The translations under genes and the position numbers were made by a program. From positions 558,001 to 622,000 of the forward strand of contig JBIIAO010000002.1 of assembly GCA_044239865.1 (NCBI GenBank): a DNA stretch of 64,000 nt, given 5' to 3'. Positions 7,565 through 15,590 of the stretch are shown here, piece after piece. The stretch comes from CAIZGX01 sp044239865 (lineage in GTDB: Bacteria > Bacteroidota > Bacteroidia > Flavobacteriales_D > Sanyastnellaceae). The notes beneath the pieces were generated by a model, which worked only from the letters and a program-made list of their open reading frames with translations, had not been told where the DNA came from and ran no database searches. How positions within the stretch are numbered: position 1 is the first letter of the stretch; every line of letters begins with the position of its first letter.

Positions 7565-8338
7565 GTGAACGTACGTCCGAAAAAACACCTGGGTCAGCAT
7601 TTCCTATTGGATTTGTCTATCTGCGAAAGAATTGCTGAAGCCATTACTGGCGTGGGCGAAACGAAGAAAATTATTGAGGTTGGCCCTGGAACAGGAGCTC
7701 TCACTCAGTTTCTCATGAAGCTTCCATTCGAGACTTCTGTTGTGGAAGTAGACGACGAGTCTGTTGCTTATTTGAATGCTTACTACCCGGCACTTCGCGG
7801 AAGAATTTTCGAGGAAGATTTTCTTCGCATGAATTTGAAAGAAAGCTTCGGTGATAATTTTTGTGTGGTTGGAAATTTTCCTTACAATATTTCTTCGCAA
7901 ATTTTATTCAAGGTACTGGACGAATGGGAATGCGTTCCCGAAGTGGTTGGAATGTTTCAAAAGGAGGTTGCAGAGCGCATAGCATCGGGCCCTGGAAGTA
8001 GAGATTACGGCATCTTATCGGTCCTGCTTCAGGCGCATTACGAAATTAAATATCTCTTCACGGTTGAACCGGAAGTTTTCAATCCTCCACCCAAAGTGAA
8101 GAGCGGTGTATTGCGCATGCAGCGCAGACCCGCACCATTGGTGACTTCCCAACAAAAAGAATTCAAGCAAGTGGTGAAGTTGGCGTTCAACCAACGAAGA
8201 AAAACCATTCGCAATTCAGTGAAGTCCCTGCTTCAACCGGGAATAACTTCGGAGAACGATTTGTTCAACAAGAGACCCGAGCAATTATCGGTGGAACAAT
8301 TTATTGAATTGACCAGCATTCTATTTCCCAACAAATAA
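7565..8338 (+). CDS. ksgA: 16S rRNA dimethyladenosine transferase KsgA/RsmA
   Basis: Dimethylates two adjacent adenosines in the helix-45 loop of 16S rRNA during small-subunit assembly. Motifs: KKHLGQHFL at the N-terminus, IEVGPGTGALT (SAM binding), VVGNFPYNISSQ (the NFPY catalytic motif) and a C-terminal helical domain with FNQRRKTIRNS. The GTG at 7565 gives MNVRPKKHLGQHF, the family's usual beginning. The frame stays open to an ATG at 7514, which would add 17 residues not typical of KsgA. 257 residues. Confidence 0.92.
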   Translation: MNVRPKKHLGQHFLLDLSICERIAEAITGVGETKKIIEVGPGTGALTQFLMKLPFETSVVEVDDESVAYLNAYYPALRGRIFEEDFLRMNLKESFGDNFCVVGNFPYNISSQILFKVLDEWECVPEVVGMFQKEVAERIASGPGSRDYGILSVLLQAHYEIKYLFTVEPEVFNPPPKVKSGVLRMQRRPAPLVTSQQKEFKQVVKLAFNQRRKTIRNSVKSLLQPGITSENDLFNKRPEQLSVEQFIELTSILFPNK

Positions 8339-8349
8339 CTCATTCAGCT

Positions 8350-8357
8350 TAAATTAG
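8350..8357 (+). promoter_or_regulatory. Near-consensus -7 box of fbp
   Basis: TAAATTAG differs from TAnnTTTG at one base and ends 4 bases before the fbp ATG, the same spacing as at many other genes in the window. Confidence 0.45.
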
Positions 8358-8361
8358 CATC

Positions 8362-9369
8362 ATGGCAGCATTGGTAACACTTAGTGAATTCGTAATGGAT
8401 CGTCAATCAGACTTTCCATATGCTTCAGGCGATTTAACGCGACTTCTTTCCGACATTGGAATTGCGGGAAAGATTATTAACCACAAGGTGAATAAGGCGG
8501 GGCTTCAAGATATTCTTGGCGCAGCAGCCAACATTAATGTTCAAGGGGAAACGCAAATGAAGTTGGACGTGTTCTCTGACGAAACGTTGTTAAATGCGAT
8601 GCGCTGGGGGGGGCAAGTAGCGGGTGCGGGGAGTGAAGAGAATGAAAAGTATTTCGCCTTCGATCTAGAGCGTTGCAAAAAAGCGAAGTATGTCATCTTG
8701 TTCGATCCGTTGGACGGCTCTTCGAACATAGATGTGAACGTGAGCATAGGAACGATTTTTTCTATTTTCAGAAGGAAGAGCAGCATTGGAGATCTTGCGA
8801 ATGTGAACGACTTTCTTCAGAAGGGAGATGAGCAAGTTGCCGCTGGATATATTATTTATGGAAGTAGCACCATGTTGGTTTATACAACGGGACACGGTGT
8901 GAACGGATTCACGCTTCAGCCGAGTATTGGTGAGTTTTTCCTTTCACATCCCAACATGAGAATTCCTGAAGATGGCGCTATCTATAGCATGAACGAAGGG
9001 AATTTGAATTCGTGCGAAAAAGGTGTTCAGGAATACATAGCTTGGTGCAAGGAAGATGAAAAGAAAACGAATCGTCCGTATTCTGCGCGTTACATTGGTT
9101 CACTTGTTTCAGACTTTCATAGAAACTTAATCAAAGGCGGAATCTATATTTATCCGAGCACCACCAAAAACAAAAGTGGAAAATTGCGTATGCAATACGA
9201 ATGCAATCCACTTGCATTCATTTGTGAGCAAGCAGGCGGAAAAGCCACTGACGGACACCGCAGAATTATGGAAATTGTTCCAACCGATTTGCACCAACGT
9301 TCTCCTCTTTTTATAGGATCAAAAAACATGGTGGAAAAGATTGAAGCCCTAATTCAACAACATTCGTAA
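8362..9369 (+). CDS. fbp: Fructose-1,6-bisphosphatase, class I
   Basis: Hydrolyses fructose-1,6-bisphosphate to fructose-6-phosphate in gluconeogenesis. The metal-binding motif LFDPLDGSSNIDVN is intact, as are SARYIGSLVSDFHRNL and GGIYIYP in the C-terminal half. 335 residues is the normal class I length. The next gene begins one base after the stop, indicating an operon that continues into the TM2 protein and the two glycosyltransferases. Confidence 0.95.
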   Translation: MAALVTLSEFVMDRQSDFPYASGDLTRLLSDIGIAGKIINHKVNKAGLQDILGAAANINVQGETQMKLDVFSDETLLNAMRWGGQVAGAGSEENEKYFAFDLERCKKAKYVILFDPLDGSSNIDVNVSIGTIFSIFRRKSSIGDLANVNDFLQKGDEQVAAGYIIYGSSTMLVYTTGHGVNGFTLQPSIGEFFLSHPNMRIPEDGAIYSMNEGNLNSCEKGVQEYIAWCKEDEKKTNRPYSARYIGSLVSDFHRNLIKGGIYIYPSTTKNKSGKLRMQYECNPLAFICEQAGGKATDGHRRIMEIVPTDLHQRSPLFIGSKNMVEKIEALIQQHS

Positions 9370-9370
9370 G

Positions 9371-9739
9371 ATGCGCACGATCTTTTTGCTTTCCTTTTTA
9401 TTCCTAGGAATATCAGTGTTTGCACAAGATTCTGCAGTCAACATGTCGCGTGAGAATGGTGTCTCATTAGAGAAATTCAACAATAGAAAAATTATACAAA
9501 AGCTTCGAACGTTCAATAACCAAAGAGCTGTAGCCATAGGCCTTGATGTGAGTTTGGGATTGTTTGGCGTTCATCGCATGTACTTGGGAACGGATCTAAA
9601 AGTACCTGTGATCTATACCGCTACCATTGGTGGTGGTGGTGTTTTGTGGTTGATAGATTTTGGGCTGCTTGTCGCAGTGAAAGATCTAACTCATTTCAAG
9701 AACAATCCGAATGTTTTTATGTGGAATACAACTCGTTAA
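9371..9739 (+). CDS. Small TM2-domain protein with signal peptide
   Basis: 122 residues. A signal peptide (about 1-18, ending SVFAQ) is followed by a short polar stretch and a TM2 domain near residues 55-105: two hydrophobic segments separated by a turn, with GLFGVHRMYLG and WLIDFGLL. TM2 proteins have no general assigned function. It lies one base after the fbp stop and 3 bases before the next gene, so it is part of that operon. Confidence 0.75.
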   Translation: MRTIFLLSFLFLGISVFAQDSAVNMSRENGVSLEKFNNRKIIQKLRTFNNQRAVAIGLDVSLGLFGVHRMYLGTDLKVPVIYTATIGGGGVLWLIDFGLLVAVKDLTHFKNNPNVFMWNTTR

Positions 9740-9742
9740 AAC

Positions 9743-10495
9743 ATGGATCAAGGGCTATCTGTTGTTCTCATTGCTTTCAACGAAGGTCATCACATTGCGA
9801 AATGTTTGTTGGCCGCACAAGGGGTAGCCGATGAAATTGTAGTGATAGATTCCGGCTCTACTGACAATACTATTGAAGTCTGCAAAGCATATGGCGCAAA
9901 GGTTATCACCCATGCGTGGGTGGGATATTCAGAACAAAAAAACTTTGGAAACAAGCAAGCATCATTCGATTGGATCTTAAGTTTAGACGCCGATGAGGTG
10001 TTGAATGAAATTCTTATTGAATCTATATTGAAGTGGAAACGAAATCCGCAAGCGGCTTGTTTCAAGCGAATGACTAACTACTGCGGAACGTTTATAAAAC
10101 ACGGAGGTTGGTATCCAGATGTTAAAGTGCGTCTCTTCAATAAGCAAGAAACACAATGGGAAGGAACCATTCACGAAGTGCTTCGTGGATTGTCGAAAGA
10201 GAATACATTTTTGCTGGAAGGAGATTGTTTGCATTATTCGTACTACTCCGTTGATCAGCATTACGCCCAAGCAGAAAAATTCACCAGCATACAAGCCGAG
10301 GATTTGTTTCAACAAGGAAAAAAATCACCTTGGTACAAACGCGTGTTCAGTCCCATTGCGAAATTCGTTGTGGACTATTTCTTCCGATTCGGATTTCTAG
10401 ACGGAAAGGCGGGCTTCACCGTGGCGCATATTTCAGCGTACGCCACACACTTGAAATACAAAAAACTACATGAGCACATTCGCCTTTCCAAGTAG
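9743..10495 (+). CDS. Family 2 glycosyltransferase, LPS-core WaaE/KdtX-like
   Basis: A 250-residue GT-A fold enzyme. LSVVLIAFNEGHHIAKCL, EIVVIDSGSTDNTIEV and WILSLDADEVL (the DxD metal site) are characteristic of the WaaE/KdtX branch, which adds sugars to the lipopolysaccharide core. It overlaps the next glycosyltransferase gene by 26 bases, so the two probably act in the same glycan pathway. The substrate is not deducible. Confidence 0.85.
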   Translation: MDQGLSVVLIAFNEGHHIAKCLLAAQGVADEIVVIDSGSTDNTIEVCKAYGAKVITHAWVGYSEQKNFGNKQASFDWILSLDADEVLNEILIESILKWKRNPQAACFKRMTNYCGTFIKHGGWYPDVKVRLFNKQETQWEGTIHEVLRGLSKENTFLLEGDCLHYSYYSVDQHYAQAEKFTSIQAEDLFQQGKKSPWYKRVFSPIAKFVVDYFFRFGFLDGKAGFTVAHISAYATHLKYKKLHEHIRLSK

Positions 10496-11417
10496 CATAG
10501 CCATCTCGCGTACCGATAGCATTGGCGATGTGATTGTAACATTGCCCTTGTGTGGTTTCATTAAAAAACACTCTCCGAATACGCGCATAGTTTTTATTGG
10601 AAGAGGCTATACACAGGCCATTGTAGAGGCTTGTCCGTTTGTAGATGAATTCTTGAATTTCGATAAGCATTCAGAATCTAGTTTGAAAGTAGAAGCGTGC
10701 GTATTCGCCTTTCCAGATGCGGAAGTCATGAAGTGGGTGAAGGCGCAAGGGGTGAAGAAACGCATTGCCACAGGAAGCAGAATTGCCTCTTGGAAATTCG
10801 CCAATGACCGTGTTTTCTTTTCCAGAAAGAATTCAGACTTGCATGAATCTCAATTGAACTTTCATTTGTTGTCTCCGTTCGGTGCAAAGGACATTCCCAC
10901 CCTCGAAGAAATTCGCGAATGGCATGTTTTGAAACCCAAAGTAGAAAGCCCCATTCAACTCGACCCGAATAAACGTTCGGTTGTGTTTCATATGTTAAGC
11001 AAAGGAAGTGCTTTGAATTGGTCGCTGCATCAATACCAAGAATTGACAATGTTTTTGCCAACAGCTGACTTCAACATATACATAACAGGAACTGAAGAAG
11101 AAGGAGTTCGAATTCGAAAAGATTTTCAATTCGATTCGCACATTATAGACTTAACCGGAAAGCTTTCCCTTCCACAATTAATTGCTTTTATTTCTTCTTG
11201 CGGAACGCTTGTTGCTGCAAGCACTGGGCCGCTGCATATAGCTTCTGCTGTTGGCATTCACGCCATAGGTCTTTATCCGTCTAAGCGCCCGATGCATCCA
11301 GGAAGATGGAAGCCTTTAGGAATCAACGCGAGTTATTTGGAAGATGAAAAATCGGAGCAAAAAGAAAGCCTCGAGATTTCTCCCGAGGCTGTTTTGAAAA
11401 AGATTTTGGAAGGTTAG
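10470..11417 (+). CDS. Family 9 (heptosyltransferase-type) glycosyltransferase
   Basis: 315 residues. The N-terminus IAISRTDSIGDVIVTLPL is the family-9 opening, and the C-terminal half carries the nucleotide-sugar region with LVAASTGPLHIASAVG and GLYPSKRPMHPGRW. The family transfers heptoses or related sugars in LPS assembly. It is the last gene of the fbp/TM2/GT2 operon and ends 9 bases from the convergent HepT gene. Confidence 0.85.
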   Translation: MSTFAFPSSIAISRTDSIGDVIVTLPLCGFIKKHSPNTRIVFIGRGYTQAIVEACPFVDEFLNFDKHSESSLKVEACVFAFPDAEVMKWVKAQGVKKRIATGSRIASWKFANDRVFFSRKNSDLHESQLNFHLLSPFGAKDIPTLEEIREWHVLKPKVESPIQLDPNKRSVVFHMLSKGSALNWSLHQYQELTMFLPTADFNIYITGTEEEGVRIRKDFQFDSHIIDLTGKLSLPQLIAFISSCGTLVAASTGPLHIASAVGIHAIGLYPSKRPMHPGRWKPLGINASYLEDEKSEQKESLEISPEAVLKKILEG

Positions 11418-11426
11418 TTTATAGCT

Positions 11427-11765
11427 TCATTCACCAAGTAATTTTTCCACTTCTCTTTTAAGCGGAGGTATTGAATCGGTTAAAATAGTCCAAATGATTT
11501 CGTCTGATACAGAATCGTATCCATGAATGATTCTATTTCTTACATCGATTATTTTTCGTGAATTCGTCAACTTAAAATCGGGAAAACCTTTGACAAGTCT
11601 ATTCATTGCTTCACCGACGATTTCAAGGTTTCTCTCCACAGCTCTCTTAGTTTTAAGATCCAAAACATATCGGGTAAAATCCATACCATCAATATCTAAA
11701 AAGAATTCAATTTCAATGATAGCATTGAGAATATCGTAAAGTAAACTACTTTGATTCTTTTCCAT
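11427..11765 (-). CDS. HepT-type RNase toxin (DUF86)
   Basis: 112 residues, a helical HEPN protein. The catalytic RX4HXY motif is intact as RNRIIHGY. Known HepT toxins are RNases that the partner MntA inactivates by adding AMP units to the motif tyrosine. The gene overlaps the upstream MntA-like gene by 20 bases, the standard module layout. Confidence 0.88.
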   Translation of the reverse strand: MEKNQSSLLYDILNAIIEIEFFLDIDGMDFTRYVLDLKTKRAVERNLEIVGEAMNRLVKGFPDFKLTNSRKIIDVRNRIIHGYDSVSDEIIWTILTDSIPPLKREVEKLLGE

Positions 11766-12060
11766 ATATCAAGGCTCTTTCTAGAACGATTTGATCTTTC
11801 AGAAATGGGTTCTTCAACTCTTTGGCTTCTAGCAAATCAACTTCCCGATGCAATAAATCTTCTAATGAAAACTTTAAGTCGAAATAGTTGTCTGCGTAGG
11901 ACTTAGGCGATTCGGATTCGTCAAAATCTACTATCAAATCTATATCACTGTCAGGAGTAAATGTACCCTTTGTCACTGAACCAAAGGCATACAGATTCTT
12001 GACATTGTGCTTTGAGCACAAACTCTGTATTGTAGAAATGTATTGAGCCAAAGGTTCCAT
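11746..12060 (-). CDS. MntA-type nucleotidyltransferase antitoxin
   Basis: 104 residues of the minimal nucleotidyltransferase fold. The active-site signature is intact: AFGSVTKGTFTPDSDIDLIV (GS then DxD), followed by a third acidic position in REVDLLE. It should AMPylate the neighbouring HepT toxin. The ATG is supported by a TAAATTTG box that ends 4 bases upstream. Confidence 0.88.
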   Translation of the reverse strand: MEPLAQYISTIQSLCSKHNVKNLYAFGSVTKGTFTPDSDIDLIVDFDESESPKSYADNYFDLKFSLEDLLHREVDLLEAKELKNPFLKDQIVLERALIYGKESK

Positions 12061-12064
12061 ACCA

Positions 12065-12072
12065 CAAATTTA
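12065..12072 (-). promoter_or_regulatory. -7 box TAAATTTG of the MntA/HepT module
   Basis: Full TAnnTTTG match on the minus strand, 4 bases before the ATG. A TTG at 12094-12096 lies 21 bases upstream of the box. Confidence 0.65.
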
Positions 12073-12087
12073 AGAAATAAATAAGAA

Positions 12088-13011
12088 TTACCTCAATTTT
12101 AAAACCACACCAGTCTTGAACTCCGCACCCCTTTCAAGATGGTTTTTTCGTTCAATACTGCGAATGCGAATGCCATATTGCTGGGAAATATCACGAATGC
12201 TTTCACCGCGTTTCACTTTGTGTTCCTTCACACTTCCCTTGGATCGCTTGGGTTGCATGTAAACAATCTCCTTATCCTTAAAAGAATGGCCTTCTTCCAG
12301 ATCGTTGTATTTCATTAACAATCGTTCAGAAATTCCTGTGCGCTTTGAAAGATCAGATAAAGATTCTTTCTTCTTTGCAGTTACGTATTTTATGCGATTG
12401 TTCGAAACATTAACAGACACCGAATGTTCATTCGGTTTTTGTTCTGTATCGAATTGAGTGAGATTGTATTTTTCAATCAGATCAATAAGGCTCTTTGCAT
12501 AGGTTGGGCTTGTTGCATAGCCGCATTTTTTGAGGCCTTGCGCCCACCCTTTGTAGTCCGTGATTTCCAACCCAAACAACTCTTGGTAACGTGGTTTCTT
12601 CAAAAACAAACTGTGGTCTTCGAACGACTGATCCACTGATTTGTATTTGCGAAAACATTCGTTCGGAGCGTCGTCATCTAAATGCATGGTGGCGCCGTTC
12701 CATGTATCGTGACATTTTATTCCGAAATGATTATTGCCCTCTGAAGCCAATTTCGATTTCCCACTTCCACTTTCGAGGATACCTTGGGCTAACGTTATGC
12801 TTGCTGGAATTCCATATTCGCGCATTTGTTCTTGCGCAATGGAAGAATATTTTTGAATGTAGGCCTCCGGTGATTGCGCGAAAAAAGAAGAAAAGCAAGA
12901 GAGAATAAGTAGGAGAAACAGAATGGGAATGGCGAAATACTTAGTACTTCTTGCGTTCCTTTTCGGTACCGTCTTCCTTGAAGAAGATCCACTCACCAAC
13001 TTCTTTTCCAT
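12088..13011 (-). CDS. Glucosaminidase with two LysM domains
   Basis: Peptidoglycan hydrolase of the FlgJ/glucosaminidase family. After a hydrophobic export segment (FAIPILFLLLILSCFSSFFA) comes the catalytic domain with GIPASITLAQGILESGSGKS (catalytic Glu in ILESG) and NNHFGIKCH. Two LysM cell-wall-binding repeats follow. The start is uncertain: several in-frame ATGs (13050, 13032, 13017, 13011) all lie inside the 3' end of the upstream lipoprotein gene, and no ATG follows that gene's stop before the export segment. I chose 13011. The gene probably depends on translational coupling. Confidence 0.85.
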   Translation of the reverse strand: MEKKLVSGSSSRKTVPKRNARSTKYFAIPILFLLLILSCFSSFFAQSPEAYIQKYSSIAQEQMREYGIPASITLAQGILESGSGKSKLASEGNNHFGIKCHDTWNGATMHLDDDAPNECFRKYKSVDQSFEDHSLFLKKPRYQELFGLEITDYKGWAQGLKKCGYATSPTYAKSLIDLIEKYNLTQFDTEQKPNEHSVSVNVSNNRIKYVTAKKKESLSDLSKRTGISERLLMKYNDLEEGHSFKDKEIVYMQPKRSKGSVKEHKVKRGESIRDISQQYGIRIRSIERKNHLERGAEFKTGVVLKLR

Positions 13012-13366
13012 TTTCATATTCACCTTCAACATATAGTTTTCCGTTTTCATGCCAAGCCTTGTAGTCGCCTTCTAACACTCCATTTTCATACGTATTCAAG
13101 CTCCACTTGTTTCCGTTCTGATAGAAGGTATAACACTCTCCATGGCGTTTTGTATCCTTCATGCGCATTTCAATGTAGCACTGCTGACTATTTGGATAGA
13201 ATGCGCGTTCTCCAATTTTATTGTCCGTTCCCTTTTCGAAATACCCAACTAGGCGCATTCCTTCGGGGGTTGTTTTTATTTCGCGCGCCTCTGCATCGTC
13301 CAAAGATGGCGTGCACGAAGCCAATACTAAAACAAAAAGGGTAAGTATCCAAATTGCTTTTTTCAT
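12941..13366 (-). CDS. MORN-repeat-type lipoprotein
   Basis: 141 residues. A lipoprotein signal ends at LVLASC, and the mature part has repeats of the YwqK/MORN variant type (GECYTFYQNGNKWSLNTYEN, GDYKAWHENGKLYVEGEYEN, GEWIFFKEDGTE). These proteins are often labelled YwqK-family antitoxin, but nothing here supports a toxin role. The ATG at 13366 is preferred over one 21 bases upstream because the signal peptide begins there. The gene begins 4 bases after the polyprenyl synthase stop and overlaps the glucosaminidase gene by about 70 bases. Confidence 0.75.
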   Translation of the reverse strand: MKKAIWILTLFVLVLASCTPSLDDAEAREIKTTPEGMRLVGYFEKGTDNKIGERAFYPNSQQCYIEMRMKDTKRHGECYTFYQNGNKWSLNTYENGVLEGDYKAWHENGKLYVEGEYENGKEVGEWIFFKEDGTEKERKKY

Positions 13367-13370
13367 ACTT

Positions 13371-14345
13371 CTATTTTTTACGTTCAATGGTATAATTCAC
13401 AAGTAGCTGAAGCGATTCACGCGCAGGTGAGTTTTCGAATTGATTCAAAATATCCAACGCTTTATCGCGGAATTCGTACATCTTTTCTGTCGCGTATTTG
13501 ATTCCACCTAACTGCACCACTTGAGCCATGAGCTCTTCCACTTTCACTTTATCGGTATTGAATTTCCGAACCGTGCGAATCAATTTCTTCGCGGTATCAC
13601 GATCTACTTTTGCCAACACATGAATAAGAGGTAATGTAAGTTTCCGTTCCTGAATGTCAATGCCTACAGGCTTTCCAATGGCATCGGTAGTTCCGTAATC
13701 GAACAAATCATCTTTAATCTGAAAGGCCATTCCCACGTACTCTCCGAACAACGCCAATTGCTTCACTTGCTCATCTGTAGCGGACGTTGAAGCGGCTCCG
13801 CTTTCGCAACAAGCGGAAATAAGTGACGCGGTTTTCTGACGAATGATGTCGTAGTAGACTTCTTCTGTAATATCTAATTTTCTTGATTTTTCTTGTTGAA
13901 GTAATTCTCCCTCTGCCATGTCCTTCACCGCTTTACTCATGATTCCCAACAAACGAAATTGTTGTGTTTTCACACTGAGTGAAAGTCCTTGCGACAACAA
14001 ATAATCTCCAACTAATACAGCAATTTTATTCTTCCAAAGTGCATTGATACTGAAGAATCCGCGACGCATTTGCGCGTCGTCTACCACATCGTCGTGCACG
14101 AGCGTTGCGGTGTGCAGCAATTCAATCATAGTAGCCGCAACGAAAGTTGGCTCTTCTGGTTTTTCAAAAAGCTTCGCGGAGAGAAAAACAAAAAGCGGAC
14201 GCATTTGCTTCCCCTTTCTTTTCACAATATAATTGGTAACCTTGTCCAACAAGCGATGCTCGCTTTTCATCTGTTCTTTGAAGAACGATTCAAACGCATT
14301 CATTTCGCCTTCAACGGGCGCTTGTATTTGGGATAGTGCAGACAC
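13371..14345 (-). CDS. Polyprenyl diphosphate synthase
   Basis: Extends isoprenyl diphosphates by adding isopentenyl diphosphate units; a long-chain (octaprenyl-type) enzyme is likely, probably supplying the menaquinone side chain. Both aspartate-rich motifs are present: VHDDVVDDAQMRRG (first) and FQIKDDLFDYG (second), along with GKQMRPLFV at the N-terminus. 324 residues, the normal length. The start is GTG, placed 5 bases after a TACATTTG box. It is the first gene of a minus-strand operon with the lipoprotein and the glucosaminidase. Confidence 0.9.
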   Translation of the reverse strand: MSALSQIQAPVEGEMNAFESFFKEQMKSEHRLLDKVTNYIVKRKGKQMRPLFVFLSAKLFEKPEEPTFVAATMIELLHTATLVHDDVVDDAQMRRGFFSINALWKNKIAVLVGDYLLSQGLSLSVKTQQFRLLGIMSKAVKDMAEGELLQQEKSRKLDITEEVYYDIIRQKTASLISACCESGAASTSATDEQVKQLALFGEYVGMAFQIKDDLFDYGTTDAIGKPVGIDIQERKLTLPLIHVLAKVDRDTAKKLIRTVRKFNTDKVKVEELMAQVVQLGGIKYATEKMYEFRDKALDILNQFENSPARESLQLLVNYTIERKK

Positions 14346-14350
14346 GGGGG

Positions 14351-14358
14351 CAAATGTA
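14351..14358 (-). promoter_or_regulatory. -7 box TACATTTG of the polyprenyl synthase gene
   Basis: Full consensus on the minus strand, 5 bases before the GTG start. Immediately upstream is a hairpin of array 1b, so no independent -33 box is visible. Confidence 0.6.
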
Positions 14359-14359
14359 A

Positions 14360-14560
14360 CACACTTTGGTGTTTACGCCTTCGGCGATGACACTTCGTGA
14401 TGACCACTTTGTGGATGACGCTCCGCGATGACCGTTCCGGATGACGCTCCGCGAGGCGGTCATCCTTCGAAGAAGGTCATCACTCACAGAGTGTCATCAC
14501 AACCGTGTTGTGTCATCCGGAACGGTCATCACAATTTCGTTGTGTCATCCAGCTCAGCTG
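14360..14560. repeat. Tandem mini-hairpin array with GATGAC/GTCATC spacers (array 1b)
   Basis: GATGAC at 14386, 14399, 14414, 14427 and 14440, then GTCATC at 14459, 14476, 14493, 14512, 14525 and 14544. The hairpins between them include GCC-TTC-GGC, AC-TTC-GT, CAC-TTT-GTG, GC-TCC-GC, CG-TTC-CG, CTTC-GAA-GAAG, ACTC-ACA-GAGT, ACAAC-CGT-GTTGT, CG-GAA-CG and CAGC-TCA-GCTG. The inversion point is at 14446-14458. CTTCGAAGAAG and CGGAACG are shared with array 1a. The array fills the gap between two divergent -7 boxes. Confidence 0.9.
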
Positions 14561-14563
14561 GTG

Positions 14564-14571
14564 TATTTTTG
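14564..14571 (+). promoter_or_regulatory. -7 box TATTTTTG of the outer-membrane protein gene
   Basis: Full consensus ending 4 bases before the ATG at 14576. The -33 position lies within array 1b; a TTG at 14540-14542 is 21 bases upstream of the box but belongs to a hairpin. Confidence 0.65.
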
Positions 14572-14575
14572 TACT

Positions 14576-15430
14576 ATGAGAACTTCATTGATTGCGATTT
14601 TGTTTTTCGCTAGCGCCTTGTCTTTCGGACAGCGCAGAACAACCTTGAACACCCTTTTCTACGAGCGTACTTCTTATATGCCAAAGGGACTTATTGTATC
14701 CATTGGACCTACCGTTGCTTATGGAAAAAGATGGAACGCCACAGATACGATTGCTTCTCCGGATTTTTCAGCTGGAACGTATAAGGCAAGGCCACGGCTA
14801 GGTTGGACAGCGGACATAGGAAAATACTGGATTACCGACAGGCTCGTTTTCTTGAACAGATTCGATTTGAATATTCACTATGTTCGTTTCAACGGGTCAG
14901 AGAAATTCAATGGAGAAGATGCCTTCGGACAGTCGATATATGAGAAGCGCATCTTTCATGAAAATAGGTTTGGACTTACATTTTCAACCAGCAATATTAC
15001 CCCGTTTGGAAAAGGAAAATGGATTCAAAATGAATTGGGAATTTTTGCCGACTACGCCTACAAGCGTTCCACGCGTGGTGAATACTATGCGCTTCCGAGA
15101 GCTTACTCTGAAAAAATTCGTTCTCAAGTATATTACGGATTGGGCTATGGAATGGCCGTGAACGATGGACTCTATGCGACTTTCGAGGTAGAGGTTCCGG
15201 TGCTCCAAATTTTCCCAAACACCTTGGGTGACATTCGCATGGATTATTTCCATTCCCACTATTGCCCAATTGTTTTCAAAGCATCGTTACTCTTCGGAAA
15301 GCACAAACCTGAAAAATCCTGTGACGCCATTAAAAAAGGGCCTAGCGATGTTAGCACCGATAAACCGGGTAAGCACGATGGTGGTGATCTTTTTGGACCG
15401 GATGTTAAGAGGAAAAAGAAAAGGAAGTAG
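14576..15430 (+). CDS. Predicted outer-membrane beta-barrel protein, family not recognised
   Basis: 284 residues. A signal peptide (about 1-18, ending ALSFGQ) precedes a region of alternating aromatic and polar residues typical of outer-membrane strands (LGWTADIGKYW, FLNRFDLNIHYV, QVYYGLGYGMAV). The C-terminal tail is strongly basic (VKRKKKRK) and does not end in a barrel-closing aromatic. The frame is open further upstream into the hairpin array, but the signal peptide and the promoter box 4 bases before this ATG fix the start. Confidence 0.65.
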   Translation: MRTSLIAILFFASALSFGQRRTTLNTLFYERTSYMPKGLIVSIGPTVAYGKRWNATDTIASPDFSAGTYKARPRLGWTADIGKYWITDRLVFLNRFDLNIHYVRFNGSEKFNGEDAFGQSIYEKRIFHENRFGLTFSTSNITPFGKGKWIQNELGIFADYAYKRSTRGEYYALPRAYSEKIRSQVYYGLGYGMAVNDGLYATFEVEVPVLQIFPNTLGDIRMDYFHSHYCPIVFKASLLFGKHKPEKSCDAIKKGPSDVSTDKPGKHDGGDLFGPDVKRKKKRK

Positions 15431-15447
15431 TTCCTAGATTCTGGCGA

Positions 15448-15557
15448 AAGATGTTTCACAAGATACTTTGTAAGATACTTCGTCGAAACATATTACAACG
15501 TACCTTTCTATAGAATCTTGCCTCCGGCATCTTGTGAAACATCTTGCAAAACATTTG
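15448..15557. repeat. AAGRT-type mini-hairpin array bounded by a 17-bp inverted repeat
   Basis: Left half: AAGAT, GT-TTC-AC, AAGAT, AC-TTT-GT, AAGAT, AC-TTC-GT. Right half: GAATCTT, GCC-TCC-GGC, ATCTT, GT-GAA-AC, ATCTT, GCAAAAC. The outer arms 15448-15464 and 15529-15545 are perfect 17-bp inverted repeats. The right edge runs into the TTTG of the suf promoter. It may also stop transcription from the upstream gene. Confidence 0.8.
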
Positions 15558-15586
15558 CATCAACCACTCTAAATGTACTATTTTTG
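15554..15586 (+). promoter_or_regulatory. -33/-7 promoter of the suf operon
   Basis: TTTG at 15554-15557, then 21 bases, then TATTTTTG at 15579-15586. The transcript would start near 15591, at the base of the leader hairpin. Confidence 0.6.
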
Positions 15587-15590
15587 CAGC

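Noticed and set aside
14428..14575. Upstream in-frame extension of the outer-membrane protein gene, and another open frame, within array 1b
   Set aside because: The array has its own repeat structure, the signal peptide starts at 14576 and the promoter box lies 4 bases before that ATG.
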